Below, piece after piece: positions 1-9,174 of a stretch of DNA of 64,000 nt. This DNA is from an uncultured Lachnospiraceae bacterium. GTDB taxonomy: Bacteria > Bacillota > Clostridia > Lachnospirales > Lachnospiraceae. The stretch lies in assembly GCA_910586615.1 (NCBI GenBank), contig CAJUJP010000017.1, positions 1 to 64,000 on the forward strand, read 5' to 3'. The position numbers and the translations under genes were made by a program. Position 1 is the stretch's first letter. Each line of letters starts with the position of its first letter. The notes under the pieces were generated by a model that did not search any database, had not been told where the DNA came from, and was given only the letters and a program-made list of their open reading frames with translations.

Positions 1-87
1 TGATTCATATCAACAAAGATTTTTACCCATAGACACAGGATTTTTTACAGCCTCAAAAAGAGTGATACCGTAAAAAGGAAGGAAAAA

Positions 88-174
88 GTGCTGTACTTTT
101 TCTTTGTGGCCGGGTTGACCGCCATATATGTTACTTATGTCCCGTGTCTGATGGATTATTATATTATCCGCTAG
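88..174 (+). pseudogene. N-terminal fragment of LTA-synthase-like protein, ended by in-frame TAG
   Basis: A GTG at 88 follows the purine-rich AGGAAGGA (76-83) and opens a short frame encoding one hydrophobic segment (LYFFFVAGLTAIYVTYV). It stops at TAG 172-174. The same frame then continues without interruption into the sulfatase gene starting at 211, with more membrane segments as expected for the N-terminus of the family. The simplest reading is one gene of about 88-2226 broken by a nonsense codon at codon 29, or by a base-calling error. A different frame across 2-73 could be the tail of a preceding gene ending at TAA 71-73. That the two parts were one protein is inferred from frame continuity and the membrane pattern. 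Confidence 0.45.
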
Positions 175-210
175 GAGCACTCATACTTTTCTTTTTTTAG
201 TGAAAATTTT

Positions 211-2226
211 TTGAAGGCGCCTTATCTTTTTGAGGGTATTGTTATTGGTATGGCATTGGCAGCGATTTATTGTCTTACCATGCGTGCGGGAGTCAGCATG
301 TTGATCGTATCTGCATTTCTGTTTATTCTGACACATGCCAGCTATATCAAATTCATAAACCGTAAGGAGTTGCTTAAGCTGGATGACTTGAGATTGACAG
401 AGGCAGCAGGCATGGCGCTCGACTATTTTCGCTTTGAGTTGAATTGCCGGCTTGTGATGCTGGCTGGTATGTTTGTCCTTTTTTCCGGAACCGGGTTTGC
501 ATTGGATTGGTTCAGAAAAAGAATATGGAAGGTACGTGAAACTGTCAGAAAGGCACATCCGGAGAAAAGTGCAATCGCCGGGGAGACAGGGCGGAAGCAA
601 CGTGCAATTGTCGGGGAGACAAGGCGGAAGCAACGTGCAATTGCCGGGGAGACAGGGCGGAAGCAACGTGCAATCGTGGGGGAGACAAGGCGCAAGCAGC
701 GTGTAATCGTGGAGGAGACAAGGCGGAAGAAGCGTGAAGATGTCGGAGAGATGTACACGGAGAGCAAAATTGACAAAGAAGTATGGAAAGAGGATGAGAC
801 AGACAGGGAAGGTGCGAAGGGAATTTGCCTGTGTCGATGTCATGGAATTGCGGTCTGTGCGAGAGTACTTGGATGTGTTTGTCTGTGCATCATGCTGGTT
901 CTTTATACAGATCATTTCCTGGGGGAGAGATATGTGATTGATGTGATCGAACCGCTTATTCCAGAGACTGACCGATATGTGTTATACCGTTTTTTACAGA
1001 ACGACAGCCTTTCTACGATCAATGTAGAGCGGGTGGAGGAAAGCTATGATTTCCTGCTTTCACAGGAGCCTCCGAAAGAGGTCGCAAACAGAGAGGATTA
1101 TCCAAATGTAATTGTCATTATGAACGAATCATGGTGGAATACGGATAATATACAAACGGATCGGATTACTTTTTCGCAGGATCCAATGGGACCATATAAA
1201 GATCTTGCAGACAGATGTAGTACCGGTTATCTGACATCTGTTGTCTTTGGGGGAGGTACGGTGACGCCGGAGATAGAGTTTTTAACTGGACTGAATGCGA
1301 AATACTATCGTGCTGATTCCGCATATGCACAAATTCAGGGGCGTAAGATACCTTCGCTGGTGGATTATTTCAATGGTCTGGATTATGAGACTGTGGCGAT
1401 ACATCCCTATTATGGCCGGTTTTATGGTAGGGATGTTGCGTATGCAGCCATGGAGTTTGATAGGGTGATTTTTGAGGAGGATATGCGGTATAAGGATATT
1501 TATACGCGTTACATTTCAGACGAATCACTGGCAAAGCAGATCATTATGGAATCAGAAAGGGAGAGTGACGGACCTAAGTTTATATGGGCGTTGTCTATAG
1601 GAAATCATACAAGGACACTGGACTATCATGTGGAGTCGGTGTTGGATTTTGGTTATCCGATCACTGTGACAGTTAATAGTGCAGATCTGAGTACAGAGGA
1701 TTATGATACACTGATCAATTATGTCAATGGCATATATCTGGCGAATCAGGCCTTTTCGCAGCTTGTGGATTATTTTTCTGGAGTGGACCAGCCTACGGTT
1801 ATACTAATGTTTGGTGATCATTGTCCCAATTTTTCTGCAGAAGTGCTGAAGGCATTTGAACTTAATGAGGCAGATGCTGATGGTGAGGAGGTGGAGCGCC
1901 TGTATTCAACGCCGGTCATTTTGTGGAGTAATTTTTCTGGTGAGAAGCTGAATTTTTCGGGAGAAAGTATGTATTATCTGCCGCAGGCGTTGATCGATTA
2001 TGCAGGACTGCCGGATTCTGATATGACGCGGATTCTGCGTTATGAAAGATCTTATTTTAAAACAAATTCTCCAAAGATAGTGCAGAGCACAGCAGGAGTG
2101 GATCTGCACGAGTGCACTATGGAGCAGCTCAGGGTGCTTAATCATTGTAAGGCTGTACAGTACGATATTCTGCATGGAGAAGGGATTGGCGGGGATGTCT
2201 GGCAGCCGATTACAGGAGAGCCATGA
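211..2226 (+). CDS. LTA-synthase-like membrane sulfatase (alkaline phosphatase superfamily)
   Basis: Membrane enzyme with an extracellular sulfatase-type domain of the lipoteichoic acid synthase / phosphoglycerol transferase family, which polymerises or transfers glycerol phosphate at the cell surface. Residues 9-43, 77-96 and about 224-240 are hydrophobic. The catalytic domain begins near residue 300 with the metal motif NVIVIMNES (E306), has the nucleophile Thr350 in FGGGTVTPE, and ends with the FGDH metal motif (D536, H537). The TTG start at 211 has no convincing ribosome binding site, and ATG 250 is an alternative. The frame is open upstream to a TAG at 172-174, so the natural start was probably further upstream. 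Residues about 124-178 are a basic tandem repeat not expected in the family. The catalytic part looks intact. Confidence 0.8.
   Translation: MKAPYLFEGIVIGMALAAIYCLTMRAGVSMLIVSAFLFILTHASYIKFINRKELLKLDDLRLTEAAGMALDYFRFELNCRLVMLAGMFVLFSGTGFALDWFRKRIWKVRETVRKAHPEKSAIAGETGRKQRAIVGETRRKQRAIAGETGRKQRAIVGETRRKQRVIVEETRRKKREDVGEMYTESKIDKEVWKEDETDREGAKGICLCRCHGIAVCARVLGCVCLCIMLVLYTDHFLGERYVIDVIEPLIPETDRYVLYRFLQNDSLSTINVERVEESYDFLLSQEPPKEVANREDYPNVIVIMNESWWNTDNIQTDRITFSQDPMGPYKDLADRCSTGYLTSVVFGGGTVTPEIEFLTGLNAKYYRADSAYAQIQGRKIPSLVDYFNGLDYETVAIHPYYGRFYGRDVAYAAMEFDRVIFEEDMRYKDIYTRYISDESLAKQIIMESERESDGPKFIWALSIGNHTRTLDYHVESVLDFGYPITVTVNSADLSTEDYDTLINYVNGIYLANQAFSQLVDYFSGVDQPTVILMFGDHCPNFSAEVLKAFELNEADADGEEVERLYSTPVILWSNFSGEKLNFSGESMYYLPQALIDYAGLPDSDMTRILRYERSYFKTNSPKIVQSTAGVDLHECTMEQLRVLNHCKAVQYDILHGEGIGGDVWQPITGEP
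580..744 (+). repeat. 33-bp tandem repeat, five copies, in the sulfatase gene
   Basis: Five head-to-tail 33-bp units start at 580, 613, 646, 679 and 712; the last is degenerate. Each encodes an 11-residue unit of the form GETGRKQRAIV, alternating GETG and GETR. The block is strongly basic and lies between the second and third membrane segments, so it probably forms a charged cytoplasmic helix or loop. Because the period is a multiple of three, several other frames also stay open here, which creates false reading frames on both strands. Confidence 0.9.
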
Positions 2227-2542
2227 GAGGTATCGTTTTATAAAGTGATTTTCAGACAGGCGGGAACAACTCGGACAATGTGATTGGCTGAGCAGGTTGT
2301 ATTTGCTTGTCAATGCGCGTTTTTATGTTGTGAAATGCTGTGTTATGTTAGTTTACAAAAAATTTAGATTTAGATAAATTTATTTACATTTGTTCATATT
2401 GTTCTAAAAAGGCATGAAAAGTCTTGAAAAAATTGGCGAAAGTGATACAATATAAAAAAACATAGTTTGTTAATATAATTTGTAATAGAGGAGGTTCCGC
2501 ATTTAATAGTAAATTATAAGGGTAGTTTGCGGAGGTCATGAA
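2227..2542 (+). other. Intergenic region upstream of the pilus operon
   Basis: 316 bases without a gene. The last 200 are very AT-rich. They hold an AT-only dyad at 2360-2381 (7-bp arms, 8-base loop), a good promoter at 2424-2451, and the pilC ribosome binding site GGAGGT at 2531-2536. No recognisable c-di-GMP riboswitch motif was seen, although such switches precede pilus genes in some Clostridia. Confidence 0.6.
2424..2451 (+). promoter_or_regulatory. Probable sigma-A promoter of the pilus operon
   Basis: TTGAAA (2424-2429) and TACAAT (2446-2451) are separated by 16 bases, about 90 bases upstream of the pilC start in AT-rich DNA. It is the best promoter-like match before the pilus cluster. 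Confidence 0.55.
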
Positions 2543-3757
2543 ATGGCAGTTTATGGATATGAAGTAATAGACAAGTCCGGGAAGACTTCGAAGGGAAGTG
2601 TAGACGCCGACTCCATAGGAGCAGCAAGAGCGGAACTGAAGCGACAGAACCTCACAGTCATCAAGATTTCCGAACAAAATGCATTGACCAAAGAGATTAA
2701 TATCGACATTGGCGGGAAACCCACCCCCAGAGATCTGAGTATTTTCTGCCGTCAGTTCGTGAGTATGACGCGGGCCGGTGTCAGTATTCTGGAAGCAATG
2801 AAGATGCTCTGTGAGCAGACGGAGAATAAGAGGCTGAAGAAATCGCTGGAGGAAGTCCGGGTCAGCATGGAGAAAGGTGAGGCGCTTGCCGAATCTCTTG
2901 CTAAGTTCCCGAAGATTTTTCCGGGCATTATGGTGAACATGGTGGCGGCGGGTGAAGCCTCCGGTAGTCTTGACAAGTCGATGGATCGTGTGGCGGCACA
3001 GCTTGAGCGGACCAGTAAGACACAGGCGCTTGTCAAGAAAGCGATGATTTACCCGATCGTTCTGCTGGTTGTAGCGATTGCCGTAGTCATTGTTATGCTG
3101 GTGTTTGTTATTCCTCAGTATGCATCAATGTTTGAGACGTTGGACACGGAACTGCCGGCGCTCACCAAGGGCGTTTTGGCGGCCAGTGATTTTATCAAAG
3201 CCTGGTGGTATCTGCTGATTGCAGGCACTGCAGGTGTAATATTTGGCATCCGGGCTTTTGCAGGGACGGATCCGGGTAAGCATGTATTCGGTAAGCTGGC
3301 GATTGTTTTACCCGGTATTAAGGATTTGACAATTAAATCGGCGGCTTCTTCCATGGCTCGTACTATGAGCACTCTGATGGCAGCCGGTGTTCCGATGGTG
3401 GAGGCAGTTGAAATCGTTTCCAATACCATGACGAATATATGGTTTAAGGAAGCACTGCAGGATGCGCGGGAACAGATTGGATTGGGTGTGCCGCTTTCCA
3501 AACCACTGGAAGACTGCGGGCTGTATCCGCCGATGGTTTATCATATGGTCAGGATTGGTGAAGAATCCGGTGCCATTGAAGACATGCTGGATAAGCTGGC
3601 GGATTATTACGATGAAGAGGTAGAGATGGCGGTACAGTCTATGATGGCAGTCATGGAACCGGCGATCATCGTTGTACTGGCAGCAATCGTAAGTGTTCTG
3701 ATCGCGTCGGTATTGTCGCCGATGATGAAGATGTACGAGGCACTGGACAGCATATAA
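2543..3757 (+). CDS. pilC: Type IV pilus inner-membrane platform protein PilC (GspF family)
   Basis: Polytopic platform protein that couples the PilB ATPase to pilin extraction from the membrane during pilus assembly. The 404 residues have the family's normal length and two GspF repeats (about 68-190 and 271-393). Membrane segments are visible near residues 168-193, 222-242 and 374-395. The N-terminus (MAVYGYEVIDKSGK) is the usual cytoplasmic start of the family. ATG 2543 follows GGAGGT with ideal spacing. It is the first gene of the pilus operon, whereas its partner pilB is the last gene, 18 kb downstream. Confidence 0.95.
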   Translation: MAVYGYEVIDKSGKTSKGSVDADSIGAARAELKRQNLTVIKISEQNALTKEINIDIGGKPTPRDLSIFCRQFVSMTRAGVSILEAMKMLCEQTENKRLKKSLEEVRVSMEKGEALAESLAKFPKIFPGIMVNMVAAGEASGSLDKSMDRVAAQLERTSKTQALVKKAMIYPIVLLVVAIAVVIVMLVFVIPQYASMFETLDTELPALTKGVLAASDFIKAWWYLLIAGTAGVIFGIRAFAGTDPGKHVFGKLAIVLPGIKDLTIKSAASSMARTMSTLMAAGVPMVEAVEIVSNTMTNIWFKEALQDAREQIGLGVPLSKPLEDCGLYPPMVYHMVRIGEESGAIEDMLDKLADYYDEEVEMAVQSMMAVMEPAIIVVLAAIVSVLIASVLSPMMKMYEALDSI

Positions 3758-3857
3758 CAGTTTGGTATATGCCAGCAGGTATTAGTTATGAATTAGGCGC
3801 TTAAGTAGGGCGAAGCGTTTAAGATATAAATAATTATAAAAGAAGGAGAAAGTAAAC

Positions 3858-4364
3858 ATGAAAAGAGAACAGAAATCATTAACAAACAAAGGTTTTTCCC
3901 TTGTAGAGTTGATCATCGTTGTTGCGATTATGGCTGTATTGATCGGTGTATTGGCTCCTCAGTATCTGAGATATGTGGAGAAAACCAGATTGCAGAGAGA
4001 TAACACAGGCATTTCTGATTTTGCAAATGTGCTGAAGATTGCTGCTACAGAAGAAAAAGTTAATGCGGAAATCGGTGCTGCAGGTACAGCTGGACTTACG
4101 TATACATTTGATGCATCGGCAACACCTCCGAGTTTGAAAGCACCTGCATCAGGGGCAACAAATCTTGATGGAGAGGTAACATTAACGGTAGACCTTGGAG
4201 ATGTTACATTGACGTCTAACACTTACACCAAGGGAGCTGCTGGTGCTACACCGACGTTACCTGAAATAACCGTAAAGGTTGACTCTAATGGAATTGTATC
4301 TGTTGAGTGCTCAAACTTTAAGGAAACGCCCAATCAGGCGACTGGCACTGTTAAGAAATTCTAA
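3858..4364 (+). CDS. pilA: Type IV major-type prepilin
   Basis: Pilin subunit with a class III signal peptide. A basic leader (MKREQKSLTNKG) is followed by the cleavage site G|F and the hydrophobic helix FSLVELIIVVAIMAVLIG, including the conserved Glu at mature position 5. Mature length is about 156 residues. The C-terminal part is rich in Ala, Thr and Val with no cysteines, so it lacks the disulfide loop of many Gram-negative pilins. A strong ribosome binding site (AAGGAGA) precedes ATG 3858. Its small size, position after pilC and good translation signal suggest the main structural subunit. This is inferred, because several other pilins follow. Confidence 0.9.
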   Translation: MKREQKSLTNKGFSLVELIIVVAIMAVLIGVLAPQYLRYVEKTRLQRDNTGISDFANVLKIAATEEKVNAEIGAAGTAGLTYTFDASATPPSLKAPASGATNLDGEVTLTVDLGDVTLTSNTYTKGAAGATPTLPEITVKVDSNGIVSVECSNFKETPNQATGTVKKF

Positions 4365-4396
4365 TTTACTTTAACACCTTGAAAGGATACACCCTA

Positions 4397-5155
4397 ATGC
4401 TACCCACAATACTGCTCTACATAATCATATTCCTCTACGGGATCGTGATCGGCAGTTTCTTAAATGTCTGCATCTACCGCATCCCGAAGCAAGAGAATAT
4501 CGTCAAGATACGGTCACACTGTATGAACTGTGGGTATCAGCTGAAATGGTACGATCTTGTACCAGTATTCAGCTATTTGTGTCTGGGTGGGAAGTGTCGC
4601 AGTTGTAAACAGAAAATCTCCGTTCAGTATCCGCTTATCGAGTTACTGAACGGAGTGTTCTACTGCATCGTGTTCGCGGTGTATGGCATAAGCGTTGAAG
4701 CCCTACTTTATGCGTTGCTTGCATCCGCATTGATCACCTTAAGCGTGATTGATTTTCGTACATATGAGATTCCGGTGGGAATTAATTTGTTTATACTGGC
4801 ATTGGGGCTGATTCGCATAGTGACAGACTATGCTGATTGGCTTGACTATGCAGTCGGCTTCTTTATTGTCAGTGGTTTTCTCTATCTTGTTCATCTGGTC
4901 ACGAAGGGACGGGGGATCGGCGGCGGTGATATCAAGCTGATGGCGGTATGCGGTCTGCTTCTGGGATGGAAAGAGATTTTGCTGGCTTTTGTGTTAGGCT
5001 GTATCATCGGTTCTGTGATCCACACAGCCAGAATGAAAATAAGTGGACAGGGGCATGTACTTGCCTTCGGTCCGTATTTATCCATGGGTGTCATGATTGC
5101 TGCTTTGGCAGGAGATCGGATGATTACATGGTATTTATCATGTTTAGGGCTATAG
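4397..5155 (+). CDS. pilD: Prepilin peptidase / N-methyltransferase PilD
   Basis: Membrane aspartyl protease that cleaves and N-methylates prepilins. The 252 residues start at ATG 4397, with GAAAGGA just upstream; an in-frame TTG at 4379 lacks a site. The N-terminal domain has two CxxC pairs (C42/C45 and C67/C70). Catalytic aspartates are visible as D119 in the VIDFRTYEIP segment and D178 in the GGGDIK segment, both classic for the type IV prepilin peptidase family. Multiple hydrophobic segments cover most of the rest. Its substrates are presumably the prepilins encoded around it. Confidence 0.95.
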   Translation: MLPTILLYIIIFLYGIVIGSFLNVCIYRIPKQENIVKIRSHCMNCGYQLKWYDLVPVFSYLCLGGKCRSCKQKISVQYPLIELLNGVFYCIVFAVYGISVEALLYALLASALITLSVIDFRTYEIPVGINLFILALGLIRIVTDYADWLDYAVGFFIVSGFLYLVHLVTKGRGIGGGDIKLMAVCGLLLGWKEILLAFVLGCIIGSVIHTARMKISGQGHVLAFGPYLSMGVMIAALAGDRMITWYLSCLGL

Positions 5156-5340
5156 ATTAAGCCTGCTTTTGGTTTATTAAATTGGAAAATGACGGATAAT
5201 TATTTGTTATCCTTTAGAAATATAGATTTTGCAGATGTTTGTACACTCTGTATGAAGGGGTGTTAAGTTGTTAAAAACTGATCTTTGCATGAGGGCATAT
5301 TAAGCTGGGTGCAGAAAAGGTCAGCGAAAGGGGAACAGTA

Positions 5341-6996
5341 ATGTCGAAGATACTGGGAATTGAAATTGGAGTCTCAAGGATTCGGATCTGCGAGGAGGAT
5401 TACAAGACCAAGAATCCGAAGGTCTATCGTGCCGTCAATATTAAGACACCGGATGGTGTGGTGCATGACGGTATGCTGGATGTCAATGAGCAGCTGATCA
5501 CGGCGATCAAGACTGCCTTGACTGAGAATAAGATCAAGACAAAGCAGATCATTTTTTCCATGAATTCTACGAAGATCGCGAATCGAGAAATTGTCATTCC
5601 GTTTGTCAAGGAAAATAAAGTCAAGGATTTGATTCAGGCGAATGTTTCTGATTATTTCCCGGTAGATTTACAACAATATGAAATCGGACATAACATTATC
5701 AGTACGGTGGAGAATGAGAACGGCACGAAGCAGTACAAGGTTCTTGTGCTGGCGGCGCCGAAGGCTATGGTGGCCGGTTATTTTGAACTGGCAGAGGCTC
5801 TGGGCTGTAATGTTGTTTCCATGGATTACAGTGGTAACAGTATTTATCAACTCGTCCGCAGGCAGTGTGATACGGGCGTGCAGATGGTAGTCAAGGTGGA
5901 TGAGAACACTACGATTGTCACGGTACTTCAGGATCAGGTAGTGGTGCTTCAGAGAACGGTTACATATGGTGTGGAAGATGCCGTTTCCACGATGATGGAG
6001 ATGGATGAGTTCGGAAGACCGAGTTACGATGAGGCGGTGCGCAGTTTCAAGGATAAAAACTGTATGAACGAGGAAATTTCTCAATCACTCAGTTATCTTG
6101 TCAGTGGTATCGCGCGAATCGTGGATTATTATACGAGAAACAACGGAATGCCGGTTGAAAAGGCATATTTAACCGGTCTGGGCGGAGATTTCCAGGGGCT
6201 TTTAGAGTTGATTTCCAATGCGCTGGAACTTCCCTTAGAGACGTTGACGGGGATCAAGGGTCTTCCGCTGGATAAATTTTTCAAAGAAGAGAGTTTCGGA
6301 GAGTTTCTGACCTGTATCGGTGCGGCGATTGCACCCATCGGCTTCATGGGAGAGAAAGAGAAAAACAAGAAGTCCATGGAACTGCTTCCCAACGAGAAGG
6401 ACAGATTCCGTGCGGCCGTGCTTGTTGCGGTGGGCGGATTTGTGATCGCAACAGGTTTAGGTGTGGGATCTTATTTGAACCTGAAGTCGGCTAAGGATGA
6501 AAATACAAGCTTAAATAATAGGATCACGGAACTGGCGGAAGCGGAGAATATTTATAAGGAATATCTGCAGCAGAAATATAGTTTCGACAAGCTTGCTTTT
6601 TTCCAGGGTAATACCATGAATTTGAATGAAGATCTGGTTGCCTTTATAGAGGAGATGGAGTCGAAGATGCCGTCGAGTTTGAACGTCCAGTCATTTTCGG
6701 CGGATTTAAACGGTGTGAGCATGTCAGTGTCGGTTGCGGATAAAAAGGATGCAGCGAAGCTGATCCAGCAGTTCCGCAGTTTTGAAAGTATCGGGGCAGT
6801 GGAAGTTACCAGTCTGACAGATACCGGGGCAGTGATGGATGGCGAGGTGCTGGAACAGGAGCCTAAGGTAAGCTTTGTGGTTACGGCGGTTTATAAGGGA
6901 GGCTTGCTGGAATCCATACAGCCGCCGGAAGTGCCGGAACTGACGGAAAGCAGCAGCGATGCGGCAGCCGATGCCGATGAAGATATTTTAGAGTAG
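5341..6996 (+). CDS. pilM: PilM-PilN fusion, pilus alignment complex
   Basis: Residues 1 to about 340 form an actin-like ATPase domain of the PilM type (start MSKILGIEIGVSRI). Residues 346-350 are MELLP, matching the short PilN N-terminal motif that docks on PilM. A single membrane helix at about 357-380 and a PilN-like extracytoplasmic domain follow, with a coiled-coil-like stretch near 385-410. In most Gram-negatives these are two genes. A PilMN fusion is known in Clostridioides difficile. At 551 residues it equals PilM plus PilN. pilO starts 13 bases downstream, as expected for the PilM/N/O assembly. The C-terminal tail is acidic. Confidence 0.88.
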   Translation: MSKILGIEIGVSRIRICEEDYKTKNPKVYRAVNIKTPDGVVHDGMLDVNEQLITAIKTALTENKIKTKQIIFSMNSTKIANREIVIPFVKENKVKDLIQANVSDYFPVDLQQYEIGHNIISTVENENGTKQYKVLVLAAPKAMVAGYFELAEALGCNVVSMDYSGNSIYQLVRRQCDTGVQMVVKVDENTTIVTVLQDQVVVLQRTVTYGVEDAVSTMMEMDEFGRPSYDEAVRSFKDKNCMNEEISQSLSYLVSGIARIVDYYTRNNGMPVEKAYLTGLGGDFQGLLELISNALELPLETLTGIKGLPLDKFFKEESFGEFLTCIGAAIAPIGFMGEKEKNKKSMELLPNEKDRFRAAVLVAVGGFVIATGLGVGSYLNLKSAKDENTSLNNRITELAEAENIYKEYLQQKYSFDKLAFFQGNTMNLNEDLVAFIEEMESKMPSSLNVQSFSADLNGVSMSVSVADKKDAAKLIQQFRSFESIGAVEVTSLTDTGAVMDGEVLEQEPKVSFVVTAVYKGGLLESIQPPEVPELTESSSDAAADADEDILE

Positions 6997-7009
6997 GGGG
7001 ACGAACAAG

Positions 7010-7747
7010 ATGAAGAAGAGTGAAATACAGTTATTACTGGTCGTGTTCGGAATCCTGATCGCGTTCGCGTCGTGGCAGTTTGCCTATAAGAAAAATATGG
7101 AGCAGGCGGAGCAAGTGCGGACGGAAAATGAAGAATTGCAGAAGACGGTAGACAGGCTGGAACTTCTGAATGCTAAGAAACCGGAATATATAGCAGGTAC
7201 AGAGCAGATGAAAACAGACTGTGATGCCCTGATCAACAGGTTTGCATCGGGTGTTCGTACTGAGGATCAGGTTATGTATCTGTACAATATGGAACTTGTG
7301 GATGCCAATGAAGTGAGAGTGCCTTCCGTCAGCATGACGACGGCGCAGGAAGTGGTTTACGGAGGTGCGTTGACAACAGAGGAAGGGTATGAACTGGTGG
7401 ACGATGGCATCAGAATGTACCGGATGGACAGTACGGTCAATCTTACCACGACCAATAACGGTTTAAAGAATGTGCTTCATTATGTATACGGGATGGATTC
7501 CAGAAAGTCCATTGAGACAGTCAGCCTGGTGTCCGGTGAGAACGGATATTTGAGCGGAAGCATGAAGCTGAATTTCTTCTTCCTGGATGGAACGGGGAAT
7601 CCTTATGTGGATCAGAATATTCCGGGTGTATCTACCGGAACGGGTAACATTTTCGGCGTGCTCAACGGTGCTTATTCACAGGGCGGCGGTGCACAGGATA
7701 CAGATGGGCAGGCGGCCAATGATACAGGCGGGGCGGAAGAGGACTGA
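7010..7747 (+). CDS. pilO: PilO-like pilus assembly protein
   Basis: Bitopic membrane protein with one N-terminal helix (about residues 6-24), a coiled-coil stretch (about 28-55, AEQVRTENEELQKTV) and an extracytoplasmic domain of PilO type, 245 residues in all. PilO pairs with PilN to form the alignment complex between the cytoplasmic motor and the growing pilus. The assignment rests on architecture and on position directly after the PilMN fusion, since sequence conservation in this family is low. The last 30 residues are Gly/Asp-rich and probably disordered. Confidence 0.75.
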   Translation: MKKSEIQLLLVVFGILIAFASWQFAYKKNMEQAEQVRTENEELQKTVDRLELLNAKKPEYIAGTEQMKTDCDALINRFASGVRTEDQVMYLYNMELVDANEVRVPSVSMTTAQEVVYGGALTTEEGYELVDDGIRMYRMDSTVNLTTTNNGLKNVLHYVYGMDSRKSIETVSLVSGENGYLSGSMKLNFFFLDGTGNPYVDQNIPGVSTGTGNIFGVLNGAYSQGGGAQDTDGQAANDTGGAEED

Positions 7748-7797
7748 ACAGAAGGTAGATAAGGCAGGACATACGTCACATGCGGAAAGGAGGAAAC

Positions 7798-9081
7798 ATG
7801 GCGAGAAAAGATAACAAAGGCTTTACGCTGCTGGAACTGCTGGTAGCTGTGGTGATTCTGGCGGTCATTATTGTACCTATGCTTAGAAGCTTTGTTTCCT
7901 CCTATCGTGTAAATGCAAGGAGCAGAGAGAATATGCGTGCCACTACGCTGGCACAGAACGAAATGGAAATTTTCGAGAAAGAAAAGATCGAAGATCTTCT
8001 GGATACGACGAAATTTGGTTATACCGTAACGAAAAAACCCGATGAAACTAATGTGAATGATCCGGGTCTTTATGAATTTACAAAGCTTGGTATTATCAAT
8101 GATGAGTCGGGCAAAGACTGGTATGATGTGGTGGTGAAGCTGAATCCGGAGCGGGTGACGGCTTCAGATCTCTATTATGCACAGAATACGCAGGATATTC
8201 TGTTTATGAATACGATCAGTGGGATAGACAGTGGAAGCTATATCCAGAGAGTCAGAAATGATGTGAATGAGAATGGCGAAGATGAGGAAGTCTATAAACT
8301 TTATATGACGAGACAGCATCCGGAAGGGGTAACAGGAAACAAGTGGGATACCCAGAGGTTTGCTGAGGAACTGACGCGGAAGATTACGGTTAAGATCGAA
8401 CAGGAGGATCAGGGCGGATATAAGACGACTGTGGCAAAAGTGAGGTATGATTATATGATTGATCATATCTGGGGGATCGTACCGGATGAATATGAGAAAT
8501 ATACTACCAAAGACAGGGTGTTTTTTAACAATTCCCAGACTCTGGATGAGGACGGAAAGCCTGTTGAGTTAAAGAGTCTGTATTTATTTTATGCACCCAG
8601 ATATGATACAACCAATGTGGATGAAATTGTTATAGAGAATGAGAATAAACTTCCGGTCAATATTTATATTATCCGGCAGAATATTCTGGATCCGTCCAGC
8701 CCAACAACAGGGGTGGAACTGGATGATGAGATAGTCCAGAATGCGAGGCAGGTTCCGGTAGGGTATCATGCCAGTATTGAGATCAAAGAGGGGTTTGACG
8801 CGGACGGAAAGACTTTCGGCAAATATTTTACAAACTTAAATCTTATGGATTCTTCCAGTCTGACGAATCCGGGCACGACGGATCTCAAGCTGTATGATTA
8901 TGATAATCCGGGAAGAGTTTTTACGAAAAATGAAATCATAGAATATACCAGCCTCAAATCTCTGGAAACAACAGAGGCAAAGGACAGAATATACACGATG
9001 GAAGCGTTGGTTTATACTCATGGGGCGGACCGGGATACGGAAGAGCCGCTTGTGAGGCTGACGGGAACGAAGATTGAATAG
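7798..9081 (+). CDS. Large PilV-like minor prepilin
   Basis: Prepilin with a short leader (MARKDNKG) and the processed motif FTLLELLVAVVILAVIIV, including Glu5. The 427 residues are much longer than a typical pilin. The extended soluble part probably forms an extra domain, which points to a minor pilin in the priming or tip complex. ATG 7798 is chosen because AAAGGAGG lies just upstream; an in-frame ATG at 7780 lies upstream of that site. It is followed by the PilX-, GspH- and PilW-like genes in the order usual for minor pilin clusters. Confidence 0.85.
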   Translation: MARKDNKGFTLLELLVAVVILAVIIVPMLRSFVSSYRVNARSRENMRATTLAQNEMEIFEKEKIEDLLDTTKFGYTVTKKPDETNVNDPGLYEFTKLGIINDESGKDWYDVVVKLNPERVTASDLYYAQNTQDILFMNTISGIDSGSYIQRVRNDVNENGEDEEVYKLYMTRQHPEGVTGNKWDTQRFAEELTRKITVKIEQEDQGGYKTTVAKVRYDYMIDHIWGIVPDEYEKYTTKDRVFFNNSQTLDEDGKPVELKSLYLFYAPRYDTTNVDEIVIENENKLPVNIYIIRQNILDPSSPTTGVELDDEIVQNARQVPVGYHASIEIKEGFDADGKTFGKYFTNLNLMDSSSLTNPGTTDLKLYDYDNPGRVFTKNEIIEYTSLKSLETTEAKDRIYTMEALVYTHGADRDTEEPLVRLTGTKIE

Positions 9082-9174
9082 TATTTTCGCGCGAATTGGA
9101 GTTGCAGATGAACCGCAGTATGGAGATTAGGGTAACTTTTCACAGCAACGGAATCGGAAGAAGGTTAGTGGATT

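Noticed and set aside
181..915. Repeat-containing open frames on the minus strand over the sulfatase gene
   Set aside because: They exist only because the 33-bp repeat keeps several frames open; the + strand frame has clear sulfatase motifs.
2227..2542. c-di-GMP riboswitch before the pilus operon
   Set aside because: The characteristic conserved blocks of either c-di-GMP riboswitch class could not be found by eye; a covariance search would decide.
5193..5212. Terminator between pilD and the pilMN gene
   Set aside because: The GGATAA/TTATCC stem is only 6 bp, AT-rich and without a T-run; the operon probably continues through it.
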